Shown piece by piece: positions 26,994 to 35,437 of a DNA stretch of 51,160 nt. Location: positions 1 through 51,160 of the forward strand of contig NZ_BALG01000167.1 of assembly GCF_000315235.1 (NCBI RefSeq), given 5' to 3'. Every line of letters starts with the position of its first letter. Within the stretch, counting starts at the first letter, position 1. Under the pieces are notes generated by a model, which made no database searches, was not told the DNA's origin, and saw only the letters and a list, made by a program, of their open reading frames with translations. The DNA is from Paenibacillus popilliae ATCC 14706 (GTDB lineage Bacteria > Bacillota > Bacilli > Paenibacillales > Paenibacillaceae). The translations under genes and the position numbers were made by a program.

Positions 26994-28247
26994 TTATCTG
27001 CGGTCTTTTGGACCGCCGACGAACGCTTCCTCGACGGCATCCAGACCGTATGAAGTGTGTAACGCGGCAATGATATCATTCAGCTTGGCGTTGGACACGA
27101 CGCAGGAAACTTTAATCTCGGACGTGCTTACCATTCTAATGCTGACGCCCGTCTCCGAGATGACGCGGAACATTTGCGCCGCAACGCCAGGATGGCTGAC
27201 CATGCCTGCACCGACGATCGATATTTTGACCAGGTCGGCTTCAGAGGTCACTTCGCGGTAAGGAACTTCGCTCCAGATATTCTCTAGGACTTGAACAGCG
27301 CGGTCCCGATCATGCAGCGCCGTCGTGAATGAGAAATCGGCCTCCCCGTTCGTTACCCCACTCTGAACGATGATATCTACATTGATCTGCTCATCAGCGA
27401 GTGCGCCGAACATGCGGGCAAGCACCCCCGGAAGATCGGATACGCCGAGAACACTGATGCGTGCCACATTTTTGTCATAGGCGATGCCGCTAACGACCAC
27501 CCCTTGCTCCATCTTCGCTTCCTCCTTCACATAGGTCCCTTCATTGTAATTGAAGCTTGATCGCACGACGAGACAGACCTTATTATGCTTGGCATATTCG
27601 ACAGCCCGGGGGTGAAGAACCGCCGCGCCAAGATTGGCCAGTTCCAGCATTTCATCGTTGGAGACCTCCTCCAGCTTGCGCGCACAACGCACAATTCTCG
27701 GATCAGTAGAATAGATTCCGTCGACATCCGTATAGATTTCACACACATCGGCCTCAATCGCCGCAGCCAGCGCGACCGCCGTCGTGTCAGATCCCCCGCG
27801 GCCGAGGGTCGTAATCTCTCCGTCCTCGGACATGCCTTGGAAGCCGGCGACGATGACAATGTTCCCTGTTTGCAGCGCCGAATGCACGCGCTCGGGAACA
27901 ATGTCCGTAATGCGCGCTTTTCCATGCGTGGCGTCGGTCCGGAAGCCCGCCTGCCATCCGGTCATCGACATGGACGCATGGCCCAGCTTCTGTATGGCCA
28001 TCGCTAGCAAGGACATCGAGATTTGCTCGCCCGTGCTCAGCAGCAAATCCATCTCACGGGCCGGCAGTTGATCGTTTATACTTTTCGCTTGATCAATCAG
28101 ATCATCCGTTGTATCGCCCATCGCAGACACAACGACAACACATTGATGGCCTTCTAATTTTTTCTCTACGATCCTTTCGGCAATCCGTTTCATCCGTTCG
28201 ATGGTGCCGACGGAGCTGCCTCCGAACTTCATAACGTATCGTGCCAC
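26994..28247 (-). CDS. lysC: Aspartate kinase (LysC type, with ACT domains)
   Basis: Phosphorylates aspartate, the first step towards lysine, threonine, methionine and diaminopimelate. The kinase domain starts VMKFGGSSVGTIERM and contains GRGGSDTTAVALAAAIEADVCEIYTDVDG. Two C-terminal ACT domains follow, with VSIVGAGMVSHPGVAAQMF. It is 417 residues. The REMDLLLSTGEQISMSLLAMAI and TGWQAGFRTDATHG blocks match B. subtilis LysC (aspartokinase II) rather than DapG. Start GTG at 28247 behind GGGAGTGAG. I see no lysine riboswitch in the 210-base leader region. Confidence 0.92.
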   Translation of the reverse strand: MARYVMKFGGSSVGTIERMKRIAERIVEKKLEGHQCVVVVSAMGDTTDDLIDQAKSINDQLPAREMDLLLSTGEQISMSLLAMAIQKLGHASMSMTGWQAGFRTDATHGKARITDIVPERVHSALQTGNIVIVAGFQGMSEDGEITTLGRGGSDTTAVALAAAIEADVCEIYTDVDGIYSTDPRIVRCARKLEEVSNDEMLELANLGAAVLHPRAVEYAKHNKVCLVVRSSFNYNEGTYVKEEAKMEQGVVVSGIAYDKNVARISVLGVSDLPGVLARMFGALADEQINVDIIVQSGVTNGEADFSFTTALHDRDRAVQVLENIWSEVPYREVTSEADLVKISIVGAGMVSHPGVAAQMFRVISETGVSIRMVSTSEIKVSCVVSNAKLNDIIAALHTSYGLDAVEEAFVGGPKDRR

Positions 28248-28287
28248 GCTGACTCACTCCCACCCTCAATGGAATCATTAATTGGAT

Positions 28288-28296
28288 ATTATAGCA
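28288..28296 (-). promoter_or_regulatory. Extended -10 promoter for lysC
   Basis: TGCTATAAT (28296-28288, minus strand) is a perfect extended -10. It lies just after the efp terminator and about 40 bases before the lysC GTG. Confidence 0.6.
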
Positions 28297-28312
28297 CGTT
28301 TTTGGGCGGATG

Positions 28313-28426
28313 GATGAAAAAAATAAAAACCCCGGAAGCGAACTAGGAACGGCGGCTCCGCAAGTGGTCACTTTTGTTGCGTGTCCATCTTACGGGTCGC
28401 AGTTCACTATCTGCTTCCGGGGCTTT
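28313..28426 (-). terminator. Unusually long terminator hairpin after efp
   Basis: GCTTCCGGGG (28413-28422 region) and CCCCGGAAGC (28330-28339) form a perfect 10-bp closing stem, flanked on the minus strand by a long T/A-rich run. The loop is about 73 bases, with an imperfect second stem (GAAC near 28400 with GTTC near 28345). An ordinary terminator loop is 3-8 bases, so extra sequence may have been inserted. Confidence 0.65.
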
Positions 28427-28456
28427 TCGGATCTGGCGGTTGCCGGCGTCCGCTAA

Positions 28457-29014
28457 TTAGGCACGGGAAATGTACTTGCCTTCGCGCGTGTCAATCAGCA
28501 GGACGTCTCCTTCGTTGATGAACAGCGGCACTTGAACGTTAAGGCCTGTTTCCAGGTTGGCGTTTTTCGTTGCGCCTGTCGCTGTATTGCCCTTGACGCC
28601 CGGCTCTGTCTCAACGACCTTCAGTTCAACGCTGTTCGGGAGATTGATGCCAATAATCTCGCCCTGATAGCTGACAATATGAACAACCATGTTGTCTTTG
28701 AGGAAATTCAACTCCCATTCAAGCTGATCCTTCGTCAGATTGAACTGATCATAGGACTCATTATCCATGAACGTATATTCATCCCCGCTGTTGTACAAGT
28801 ACTGTACTTCGCGGTTATCGATTTGCGCCTTCGCAAGTGTCTCACCCGCGCGGAACGTTTTTTCTACCGTATTGCCGTTGCGCAGGTTTCTCAGCTTGGA
28901 GCGCACGAATGCGGCGCCTTTGCCCGGCTTCACGTGTTGGAATTCGAGAACCGTAAAAATATCTCCGTCCACTTCAACTGTCAATCCTGTCTTAAAATCG
29001 TTAACTGATATCAT
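28457..29014 (-). CDS. efp: Elongation factor P
   Basis: Translation factor that rescues ribosomes stalled on polyproline. The N-terminal KOW-like domain has the tip loop PGKG with Lys32, the residue modified in many bacteria; OB domains II and III follow, ending [18 protein letters not shown]. It is 185 residues. The gene lies downstream of the proline peptidase gene in the aroQ-pepP-efp order known from Bacillus. Confidence 0.97.
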   Translation of the reverse strand: MISVNDFKTGLTVEVDGDIFTVLEFQHVKPGKGAAFVRSKLRNLRNGNTVEKTFRAGETLAKAQIDNREVQYLYNSGDEYTFMDNESYDQFNLTKDQLEWELNFLKDNMVVHIVSYQGEIIGINLPNSVELKVVETEPGVKGNTATGATKNANLETGLNVQVPLFINEGDVLLIDTREGKYISRA

Positions 29015-29094
29015 TCGCTTGATTCCCTCCTACAATGATGCAACCCAGATTGCTTGGACGGAGTAGCTCCCTACAGCTCCCCAATCCTATCCGA

Positions 29095-30168
29095 TTACAT
29101 GTCCAATATGAGCAGTTCCTTGGTCGATTGCGTAATCAGCTCAATTCCGCTGTCCGTAATGACAATATCGTCCTCAATGCGCACACCACCGAAGCCCGGT
29201 AAATAAATGCCCGGCTCGACCGTTACCGTCATGCCTGGGGTGAGCACATCATCAGACGATGAAGCAAGACGAGGCATTTCATGGACTTCCATGCCTACGC
29301 CGTGCCCGGTGCTATGTCCAAACTGATCGCCATATCCATGGCGCTTGATCATATCGCGCGCCAACGCGTCGGCTTCCCGCCCCGTCATGCCCGGACGGAT
29401 GCGAGCCAGCGCATGCAGCTGCGCTTCCAGTACAATATGATAAATGTCCCGGTGTTTCTCCGACGGCGTGCCGAGAACGACTGTCCGTGTCAGATCAGAA
29501 CAGTAGCCGTTGTACAATGCGCCGAAATCAAATGTGATGAATTCGTTGCCTCGAATAATCCGGTCGCTCGCCACGCCATGCGGAAGTGCCGAACGCTCTC
29601 CGGACGCAACAATCGTATCGAACGAGCTGGACGTGGCCCCAAGCTTGCGCATGAAGAACTCCATTTCCAATGCGAGATCCTTTTCCCGTACGCCCGGCTT
29701 GATGAAGCCAAGAATGTGACTGAAGGTTTTGTCGGCAAGTTGGGCCGCTTCCCTCATGACCGCCAGTTCCTCCGCATCCTTGATCATCCGTAGATTTTCA
29801 ACCCGTCTGTCGACCGGAACCAGCTCGATCCCTTGCAACTGCTCGCTGTAAGCGGCATAGGTGGAATACGTCACATGCTCCTGCTCGAAGCCGATTCGGG
29901 TCAGGCCCGCCTCCGACAGCAGCTGCTTCAGCGTGTCTGTCATGCTGGACGTGTACTCCACCACTTGCATATGCTTCGCTTGATCCGATGCTTGCGTTGT
30001 GTAACGGAAATCCGTCATGAGAACGGCCCGATCGGCTGTAAGGAAGACGCAGCCTGAAGATCCGGTAAATCCGGTCAAATAGCGCCGATTAATCGCGCTG
30101 GTCACCAACAGTGCTTCCAAGCCGCGAGCTTCCATCGTTTCTCTCAGTCGAGTAATGCGGTGTTGACT
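29095..30168 (-). CDS. Xaa-Pro aminopeptidase (M24, YqhT type)
   Basis: Pita-bread metallopeptidase of the PepP/PepQ group, removing residues next to proline. The five-ligand dinuclear metal site is visible: Asp in [19 protein letters not shown] (two Asp), His in [14 protein letters not shown], Glu in VEPGIY and Glu in VRIEDDI. It is 357 residues from the ATG at 30168 behind GGAG. Its 5' end overlaps the 3' end of aroQ by about 80 bases. Exact substrate preference cannot be told. Confidence 0.92.
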   Translation of the reverse strand, partial: SQHRITRLRETMEARGLEALLVTSAINRRYLTGFTGSSGCVFLTADRAVLMTDFRYTTQASDQAKHMQVVEYTSSMTDTLKQLLSEAGLTRIGFEQEHVTYSTYAAYSEQLQGIELVPVDRRVENLRMIKDAEELAVMREAAQLADKTFSHILGFIKPGVREKDLALEMEFFMRKLGATSSSFDTIVASGERSALPHGVASDRIIRGNEFITFDFGALYNGYCSDLTRTVVLGTPSEKHRDIYHIVLEAQLHALARIRPGMTGREADALARDMIKRHGYGDQFGHSTGHGVGMEVHEMPRLASSSDDVLTPGMTVTVEPGIYLPGFGGVRIEDDIVITDSGIELITQSTKELLILDM

Positions 30169-30673
30169 CATTCTCATCATCTCCTGACAATGGACTATTA
30201 TCAATCCGTTCGTCGGGCCCGCCCGATGGTTCCCGCTTCGAATCGCTTACGGTATGGTGAAGGGCCAGAAGTCCCAACTCATAGGACCTCGATCCGAATC
30301 CCGCAATCTGACCGAGGACAACCGGTGCGGTTACCGACACATGCCGGAAGGCTTCCCTTGTATGTATGTTCGACATATGGACTTCAACTGTCGGGATGTT
30401 CACGGCGCTGATCGCATCACGCAGCGCATAGCTGTAATGCGTTAGTGCGCCCGGATTGATCAGGATGCCGTCATGCGTGCCGTAAGCGGCATGGATGCGG
30501 TCAATAAGCTCGCCTTCGTGATTGCTCTGGAAGGTTTCCAGCCGAACGCCCCATTGCTCTGCCATTCTCGTCAGCCTGCCCACTATCGCGACCAACGATT
30601 CAGCTCCGTAGACTCCGGGCTCGCGTATGCCGAGCATGTTCAGATTCGGTCCATTCAATACCATATAGGAAGC
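30089..30673 (-). CDS. aroQ: Type II 3-dehydroquinate dehydratase with C-terminal extension
   Basis: Third step of the shikimate pathway. Signatures are [19 protein letters not shown] (with the active-site Arg and Tyr), [35 protein letters not shown] (with the His) and [18 protein letters not shown]. The family normally ends about here (145-150 residues). This frame runs on for some 50 hydrophilic residues, overlapping pepP by about 80 bases. I choose the TTG at 30673 behind AAAGGGGTG (194 residues). The tail could be real, or could reflect loss of the ancestral stop. Confidence 0.92.
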   Translation of the reverse strand, partial: ASYMVLNGPNLNMLGIREPGVYGAESLVAIVGRLTRMAEQWGVRLETFQSNHEGELIDRIHAAYGTHDGILINPGALTHYSYALRDAISAVNIPTVEVHMSNIHTREAFRHVSVTAPVVLGQIAGFGSRSYELGLLALHHTVSDSKREPSGGPDERIDNSPLSGDDENESTPHYSTERNDGSSRLGSTVGDQRD

Positions 30674-30796
30674 CAAGCCGTACACCCCTTTCCCCGTACG
30701 CAATTACATGATAATCCTCACGTATTTTACCATACGAAGCGGCAAATGAGAAGCGTATCCGTAGCGGAGAAGCCGTAATTTCCGGCTTCCGGACGA

Positions 30797-31393
30797 TTAT
30801 ATGACAGGCTGAGGCTGCGTGCGGTCACCGGATGCATTCCCTTCGCCATCCTTCTCTCCCTTGTCCGGCGTGTCTTGCTGCTCTTCCGCCGCACCGGATG
30901 AATTCGAGTCTTGCGGCTCCCGCTCCCGTTCTTCATTGAATTCCGTCGCCACGGTATAGCCGATGAACAGCCCCCACAGCAGCATGATGCATAATTCCGT
31001 CCATATCGTATTCCATGTCGTGTGGCGCACCGGTGGAACTAAGCCTAGCAGCGGACCGGGTATGACGAATAGGAGAACCCACCATACGACTCCGAAGACG
31101 ATGCCCGCCCACGGTCCAGGCACTTTGCGGAGCACAAGCACATACAACAGCGCCGCCAGAATCGAGAACACGATGAATGCGCCCAAGCCGAGAAGCTGAC
31201 CGTACCCGGTTGTCAAATAGGCATGCTTGAAAAACGGCTCGACCAAAAAACCGGGCACGATAATCGTAAAGTGAAAAATATAGCAGAGCCAATGCAGTCC
31301 CCCCCATATTAATCCGGCAAAAAAACCGGTCAACATACCGAACGAGAACGGATTCGTCCGCTTCTGCCGCAGCCGGGTTTGACGTTCATTCAT
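30797..31393 (-). CDS. yqhR: YqhR-like membrane protein
   Basis: About 198 residues with four membrane helices (FGMLTGFFAGLIWGGLHWLCYIF; LLGLGAFIVFSILAALLYVLVL; WAGIVFGVVWWVLLFVI; WTELCIMLLWGLFIGYTVA) and a hydrophilic, acidic C-terminal tail. It corresponds by features and neighbourhood to B. subtilis YqhR, next to aroQ/yqhS. Start ATG at 31393 behind AGGAGAG. Function unknown. Divergent to yqhQ across about 200 bases. Confidence 0.8.
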   Translation of the reverse strand: MNERQTRLRQKRTNPFSFGMLTGFFAGLIWGGLHWLCYIFHFTIIVPGFLVEPFFKHAYLTTGYGQLLGLGAFIVFSILAALLYVLVLRKVPGPWAGIVFGVVWWVLLFVIPGPLLGLVPPVRHTTWNTIWTELCIMLLWGLFIGYTVATEFNEEREREPQDSNSSGAAEEQQDTPDKGEKDGEGNASGDRTQPQPVI

Positions 31394-31592
31394 ATCGATT
31401 GCTCTCCTTTCCTTGGACAACATATATGTGGTAGTATGCTCCAATCGGGAAAGGGAGATTACAGAATTCCGCGTTGAAATCATGAAGTGGAAAACAGTGT
31501 TGAAATTCGTTACAATAATATAGCATTCCTAATCCATGAGTACACCACTGACTGCACAACTGTTATTGAATAGATAAGGATGGTGAACGAAT

Positions 31593-32543
31593 TTGTCTGA
31601 ACAGCAAGACCGGTCAATTTATGGCGGACAGGCCGTTATCGAAGGCGTCATGTTCGCTGGCAAGCATGTCAATGTGACAGCGGTCCGCCGTAAAAATAAG
31701 GAAATCACTTTTTATGAAGTTCCGCGCGAAGACAAGCCGTGGTTGGCCGTTTTGAAGAAGATTCCCTTTATCCGGGGGGTCATCAGCCTGCTGGACGCAA
31801 GCGGCAAAGGGTACCAGCATCTGACATATGCGGCGGAGAAGTATGCCGAGGATGAGGAAGGAGAGGATGCAGCCGAACAGGGAAAAGACGAAGGCAAATG
31901 GAATCTCGTCATGATTATCGGGGTTGCAGCCGTCGGCGTTCTGTCGCTTATTTTCAGCAAAGTCATCTTTACTGCGGTTCCCGTCATCATCGAGCAATTT
32001 TTATTCGGAAAAGCATTCGATAATCGGGTCATTCATACGCTGATTGAAGGAATGATTAAAATTATTTTCCTGCTTGCCTACTTGTGGCTGATCGCCAAGA
32101 CGCCGATTATCCGAAGACTGTTCCAGTACCATGGCGCGGAACACAAGGTGATCAGCGCCTATGAGGCCGGGCTGGAGCTGACGGTGCATAACGTGCAGAA
32201 GTTCAGCACACTTCATTACCGTTGCGGCAGCAGCTTTATCATTCTAACTGTCATCGTGGGGGTCGTCATTTACTCCTTCATCCCATATGATAATTTATGG
32301 GAACGGATGTATCCCCGGCTCCTGCTTATCCCGGTCGTCATGGGCGTAGCTTATGAGTTCCTCCGTCTGACCAATGCGCTGAGAGAGGTTCCCGTGCTGC
32401 GCTGGCTCGGCTACCCCGGCTTATGGCTGCAGCTGCTGACGACGAAGGAGCCGACCGACGATCAAGTGGAAGTATCCATCGCTTCATTCAACCGAATGCG
32501 CGAGTTGGATCAGGATCTGACGGCGAAGAAAGCGGCCTACTGA
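31593..32543 (+). CDS. yqhQ: YqhQ, DUF1385 membrane protein
   Basis: A 316-residue DUF1385 protein. It has the N-terminal YGGQAVIEGVMFAGKHVNVTAVR block, membrane helices (LVMIIGVAAVGVLSLIFSKV and others), the conserved FQYHGAEHKVISAYEAG and FSTLHYRCGSSFI segments, and a C-terminal region with LGYPGLWLQLLTTKEPTDDQVEVSI. The His/Glu-rich conserved segments suggest a metal or active site, but no activity is known. Start TTG at 31593 behind AAGGATGGTGA. Confidence 0.9.
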   Translation: MSEQQDRSIYGGQAVIEGVMFAGKHVNVTAVRRKNKEITFYEVPREDKPWLAVLKKIPFIRGVISLLDASGKGYQHLTYAAEKYAEDEEGEDAAEQGKDEGKWNLVMIIGVAAVGVLSLIFSKVIFTAVPVIIEQFLFGKAFDNRVIHTLIEGMIKIIFLLAYLWLIAKTPIIRRLFQYHGAEHKVISAYEAGLELTVHNVQKFSTLHYRCGSSFIILTVIVGVVIYSFIPYDNLWERMYPRLLLIPVVMGVAYEFLRLTNALREVPVLRWLGYPGLWLQLLTTKEPTDDQVEVSIASFNRMRELDQDLTAKKAAY

Positions 32544-32591
32544 CTGCATCAGCTTCTGCGGAAGAAGACAACAGTCGAAAGGAATGATCAT

Positions 32592-32900
32592 ATGGGCGCA
32601 TTTCCAAAATGGGCTCTGGCTGTAATGGCGTTGGCCGGAATCGGCGCATTGTACGCTGCCCTGCAAACAGGCAGCGCATCGTTGCTCATTCCCGTCGTGC
32701 TGATTGCAGCGGTATGCCTCCTCTATAAGCTGGGACCGAAGAAATCAGCCACCCTCAGAATCAAGAAGTCGGCGCAGACGGAAGCCAAAGCGAAGGGCAA
32801 CGCGAACCGACAGCCTAAGCGAATCCGGCCCCGATCGCAGGCTAACCTGCGGGTCATTCAAGGAAGCAAGCCGAAGGATAACAAGAAGAAATCGAAGTAG
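32592..32900 (+). CDS. Small SA1362/YqhP-like membrane protein
   Basis: A 102-residue protein with two short N-terminal membrane helices (ALAVMALAGIGALYAAL and LLIPVVLIAAVCLLYKL) and a very basic, low-complexity C-terminal half rich in Lys and Arg. It follows yqhQ after 48 bases, matching the position of YqhP-like proteins. Assignment rests mostly on position and general layout. A strong terminator follows. Confidence 0.7.
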   Translation: MGAFPKWALAVMALAGIGALYAALQTGSASLLIPVVLIAAVCLLYKLGPKKSATLRIKKSAQTEAKAKGNANRQPKRIRPRSQANLRVIQGSKPKDNKKKSK

Positions 32901-32905
32901 CAGAA

Positions 32906-32944
32906 CGGAAGCGCTCGCTATGGCGCTTCCTTTTTTATTTTTTT
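32906..32944 (+). terminator. Terminator after yqhQ unit
   Basis: GGAAGCGC (32907-32914) pairs with GCGCTTCC (32923-32930), followed by a run of T broken by one A. Confidence 0.9.
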
Positions 32945-33080
32945 ACAATAAGGATTTTCCATCTGTTTTCGTAAGATTCATATTGTATACTTGTTGTTAG
33001 GGCATGTTCCACAGGATCTGATTCAGAGGCCTGCTTGGGAACAGCTTCTTATCGATATTTCGCATGGGAGGTATGACATC

Positions 33081-34241
33081 ATGGCAACCGGACGTGAAAA
33101 GCTGTCCGAGGTGCAGCTTGTACGCGCGATGGCAATCATCGGAGTCCTGTCCGTTCACTCGACGTCATTTGCGACGCTGGAGATGATGGATTCCAATTAT
33201 TACTGGTTGTACAGCTTTATGAATATATTTACGAAGATTGGCACACCGACATTTTTATTCCTGAGCAGCTTCGTGCTGTTCTACAACTATTTTGCAAGAC
33301 CTTTGGACGCTAAGCTCATCAGCAATTTCTATAAAAAACGAATGAAATACATTATTATTCCCTATTGTTTGTTTTCGGTATTTTACTTCGTCATTTTACA
33401 TGTTACTCATTACCGGGACCGTGCCCTGGACGAGACGCTCGTCAAATTTTTCAGTCAGCTAGCTACGGGTAAGGCGTATACGCATCTATACTTCGTCTTC
33501 ATCAGCATCCAGTTCTATCTGTTGTTCCCGATTTGCCTGTGGCTGTTCAAGCGGAAGCCGGCCATTGCCAAGTGGAGCATTCCGCTTGGACTCGCCATGC
33601 AGTGGGGCTTCATCCTGCTTAATAAGTACGCACTTCAGGTGCCTAACAAGGGGAGCTGGTCGCTCGCGTATATGTCCTACTTTATGCTGGGCGCTTGTCT
33701 GGGCATTTATTATCCGAAGCTGAAGAACTGGCTCGTCATCAGCCGCGACAATGCAACCACGCCGCGTATCCTATCCTGGATCGTCTTGTGGACAGTCGGA
33801 TTATGCGCCGGACTCGGTCACGTGTACATCTGGCACACGACACGGCTGTATGGCGCAAACTACAATTCGCTCTTGTATGAATTGCTGTGGAATGTTCACA
33901 CCTACACTTTCGCGATTATGGCATTCCAGATCGCGTTTCTGCTTCGCCGCCATGCCTGGCCGTGGCTCGTTAACGGAATGCATCGGCTTGGGGAAATCTC
34001 ATTCGGCATTTATTTGATTCATCCGTTCTTCTTATTCGTCTATCGCAATTTCCCGCCACATACTTCGAAATCGCCGCTCTTGCATATGTGGTATGCCGGC
34101 GGATTATTGTCGGCGCTTATCTTGTCCTGGATAGCGGTCTCCCTGACGGTGCGCTTCGTGCCCCAATCATGGGTTATCTTCGGGAGCACGCCTCCACGGA
34201 AAAAGAGCAAGCCTGCACAGGGAGTGGCCGTAAGCGGCTGA
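33081..34241 (+). CDS. Acyltransferase 3 family membrane protein
   Basis: A 386-residue protein with about ten membrane helices. The N-terminus has EVQLVRAMAIIGVLSVHS, where the family's catalytic His follows the first helix, and the end has FGIYLIHPFFLFVY, typical of the AT3 family (OafA/WecH-like O-acetylation of surface polymers). Start ATG at 33081 behind GGGAGG. The acceptor cannot be predicted; neighbours give no pathway. Confidence 0.88.
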   Translation: MATGREKLSEVQLVRAMAIIGVLSVHSTSFATLEMMDSNYYWLYSFMNIFTKIGTPTFLFLSSFVLFYNYFARPLDAKLISNFYKKRMKYIIIPYCLFSVFYFVILHVTHYRDRALDETLVKFFSQLATGKAYTHLYFVFISIQFYLLFPICLWLFKRKPAIAKWSIPLGLAMQWGFILLNKYALQVPNKGSWSLAYMSYFMLGACLGIYYPKLKNWLVISRDNATTPRILSWIVLWTVGLCAGLGHVYIWHTTRLYGANYNSLLYELLWNVHTYTFAIMAFQIAFLLRRHAWPWLVNGMHRLGEISFGIYLIHPFFLFVYRNFPPHTSKSPLLHMWYAGGLLSALILSWIAVSLTVRFVPQSWVIFGSTPPRKKSKPAQGVAVSG

Positions 34242-34245
34242 CCCT

Positions 34246-34286
34246 AAAAACTCCGTCCCGATCTTATGCGGGGCGGAGTTTTTTGC
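34246..34286 (+). terminator. Terminator after the acyltransferase
   Basis: CTCCGTCCC (34251-34259) pairs with GGGGCGGAG (34270-34278), with one wobble, followed by TTTTTT. It begins 10 bases after the stop. Confidence 0.85.
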
Positions 34287-34377
34287 TTCCATACCGTCTC
34301 GCTGAAAACCGCTCCCATCTCAGACGGCTCCTCTGCGGATCCCAGCAACGATAGCGTCCTTCCCGAGTCAAGTTCAT

Positions 34378-35340
34378 TCATCTATAAAAATTTTGATATA
34401 TCTCTTTATATTTCCTAAAATCCCATTCCTTGAAGAAATTGGTTCCTGCCTCTAGTCCAGAGGCGTACAACGCCATGTTCTGTTCCAGCGTAAGATCGAA
34501 ATCCGTCGTACCGATGCCAAGCGTCGGAATTTTGATAGTGCGGTACTCGTCATGCTTCTCGATATAGCGTTGATCATGAGCGGACATCATCGTGCCAAAA
34601 ATCGCTTGCAGCATCGATAGCAGGCCGGAGATCCGATGCGGCTGGTTCTCTCTGTTCCCTACCATCTTGAATCCGATCGTCGGAATACAGTTTTTCTCTC
34701 CGCAGGCCGCGTCCTCATCGAACAGCCATAGCGGAAAATTGCTCAGCAAGGCCCCGTCGACGATATAGGAGAACTGCTTATTGAATGGCTTGCTTTTGCG
34801 CACAGCCGATTGGAAGGAATGCCGGATGATAACGGGATCAAAAAAATACGGAATGCTCGTGCTCATTCGAACGGCTCTGCTTACGAGAAATCGGTTCGGA
34901 TCGATTCCATACTGCTTCATATCGTCGGGAATTACGAGCAGCCGGCCATTGGAAATATCCGAGGCGATAATGCGCAGTCGGCCGGGCTGGACGTCGCCGA
35001 AGGTGCGGACCCCTTTTTCCAACAGCCGCTGATGGACCCAGTATTCGAGCCGTTCTCCGGAATATAGGCCTTTTTTCAGCAGCAGCCGCAAGGCTGGCCC
35101 CATCCATTTGACTTGAAAAATCGGAGCGCGCTGTAAAAAGGAGGAGAATGGCATCTCCATGATGAGATGTCGCATCTCTTCCGCCGAGTAGCCCACAGCA
35201 AGAAGTGCGGCCACGATGGAACCCGAGGAAGTCCCAGCCACGCGGTGAAATGAAAATCCATCGTTCTCGGCAGCCTGCACCGCTCCGGCTAACGAAGTAC
35301 CTTTGACGCCGCCGCCTTCAAAAACAGCATTGATTTTCAT
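34378..35340 (-). CDS. yqhO: Patatin-like phospholipase (YqhO type)
   Basis: Serine lipid acyl hydrolase of the patatin fold. Its oxyanion segment is FEGGGVKGTSLAGAV near the N-terminus, the nucleophile elbow is GTSSGS (GxSxG) and the catalytic Asp is in DGALLSNFP. It is 320 residues. The neighbourhood (mntR, yqhQ, yqhR) matches the B. subtilis yqh block. No signal peptide, so probably cytoplasmic or membrane-associated; substrate unknown. Confidence 0.88.
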   Translation of the reverse strand: MKINAVFEGGGVKGTSLAGAVQAAENDGFSFHRVAGTSSGSIVAALLAVGYSAEEMRHLIMEMPFSSFLQRAPIFQVKWMGPALRLLLKKGLYSGERLEYWVHQRLLEKGVRTFGDVQPGRLRIIASDISNGRLLVIPDDMKQYGIDPNRFLVSRAVRMSTSIPYFFDPVIIRHSFQSAVRKSKPFNKQFSYIVDGALLSNFPLWLFDEDAACGEKNCIPTIGFKMVGNRENQPHRISGLLSMLQAIFGTMMSAHDQRYIEKHDEYRTIKIPTLGIGTTDFDLTLEQNMALYASGLEAGTNFFKEWDFRKYKEIYQNFYR

Positions 35341-35437
35341 TGCGGGAATCCCCCTTCCGGCACATACGCGGATCGTATTACTGTTATGTATGCGCGGAAG
35401 AGGGCGATTATGATGAGGTTATAGAAGCGCGGTTCTT

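Noticed and set aside
28248-28456. A lysine riboswitch in front of lysC
   Set aside because: The gap is taken up by the efp terminator; only about 65 bases remain, too short for the L-box, and none of its motifs are seen.
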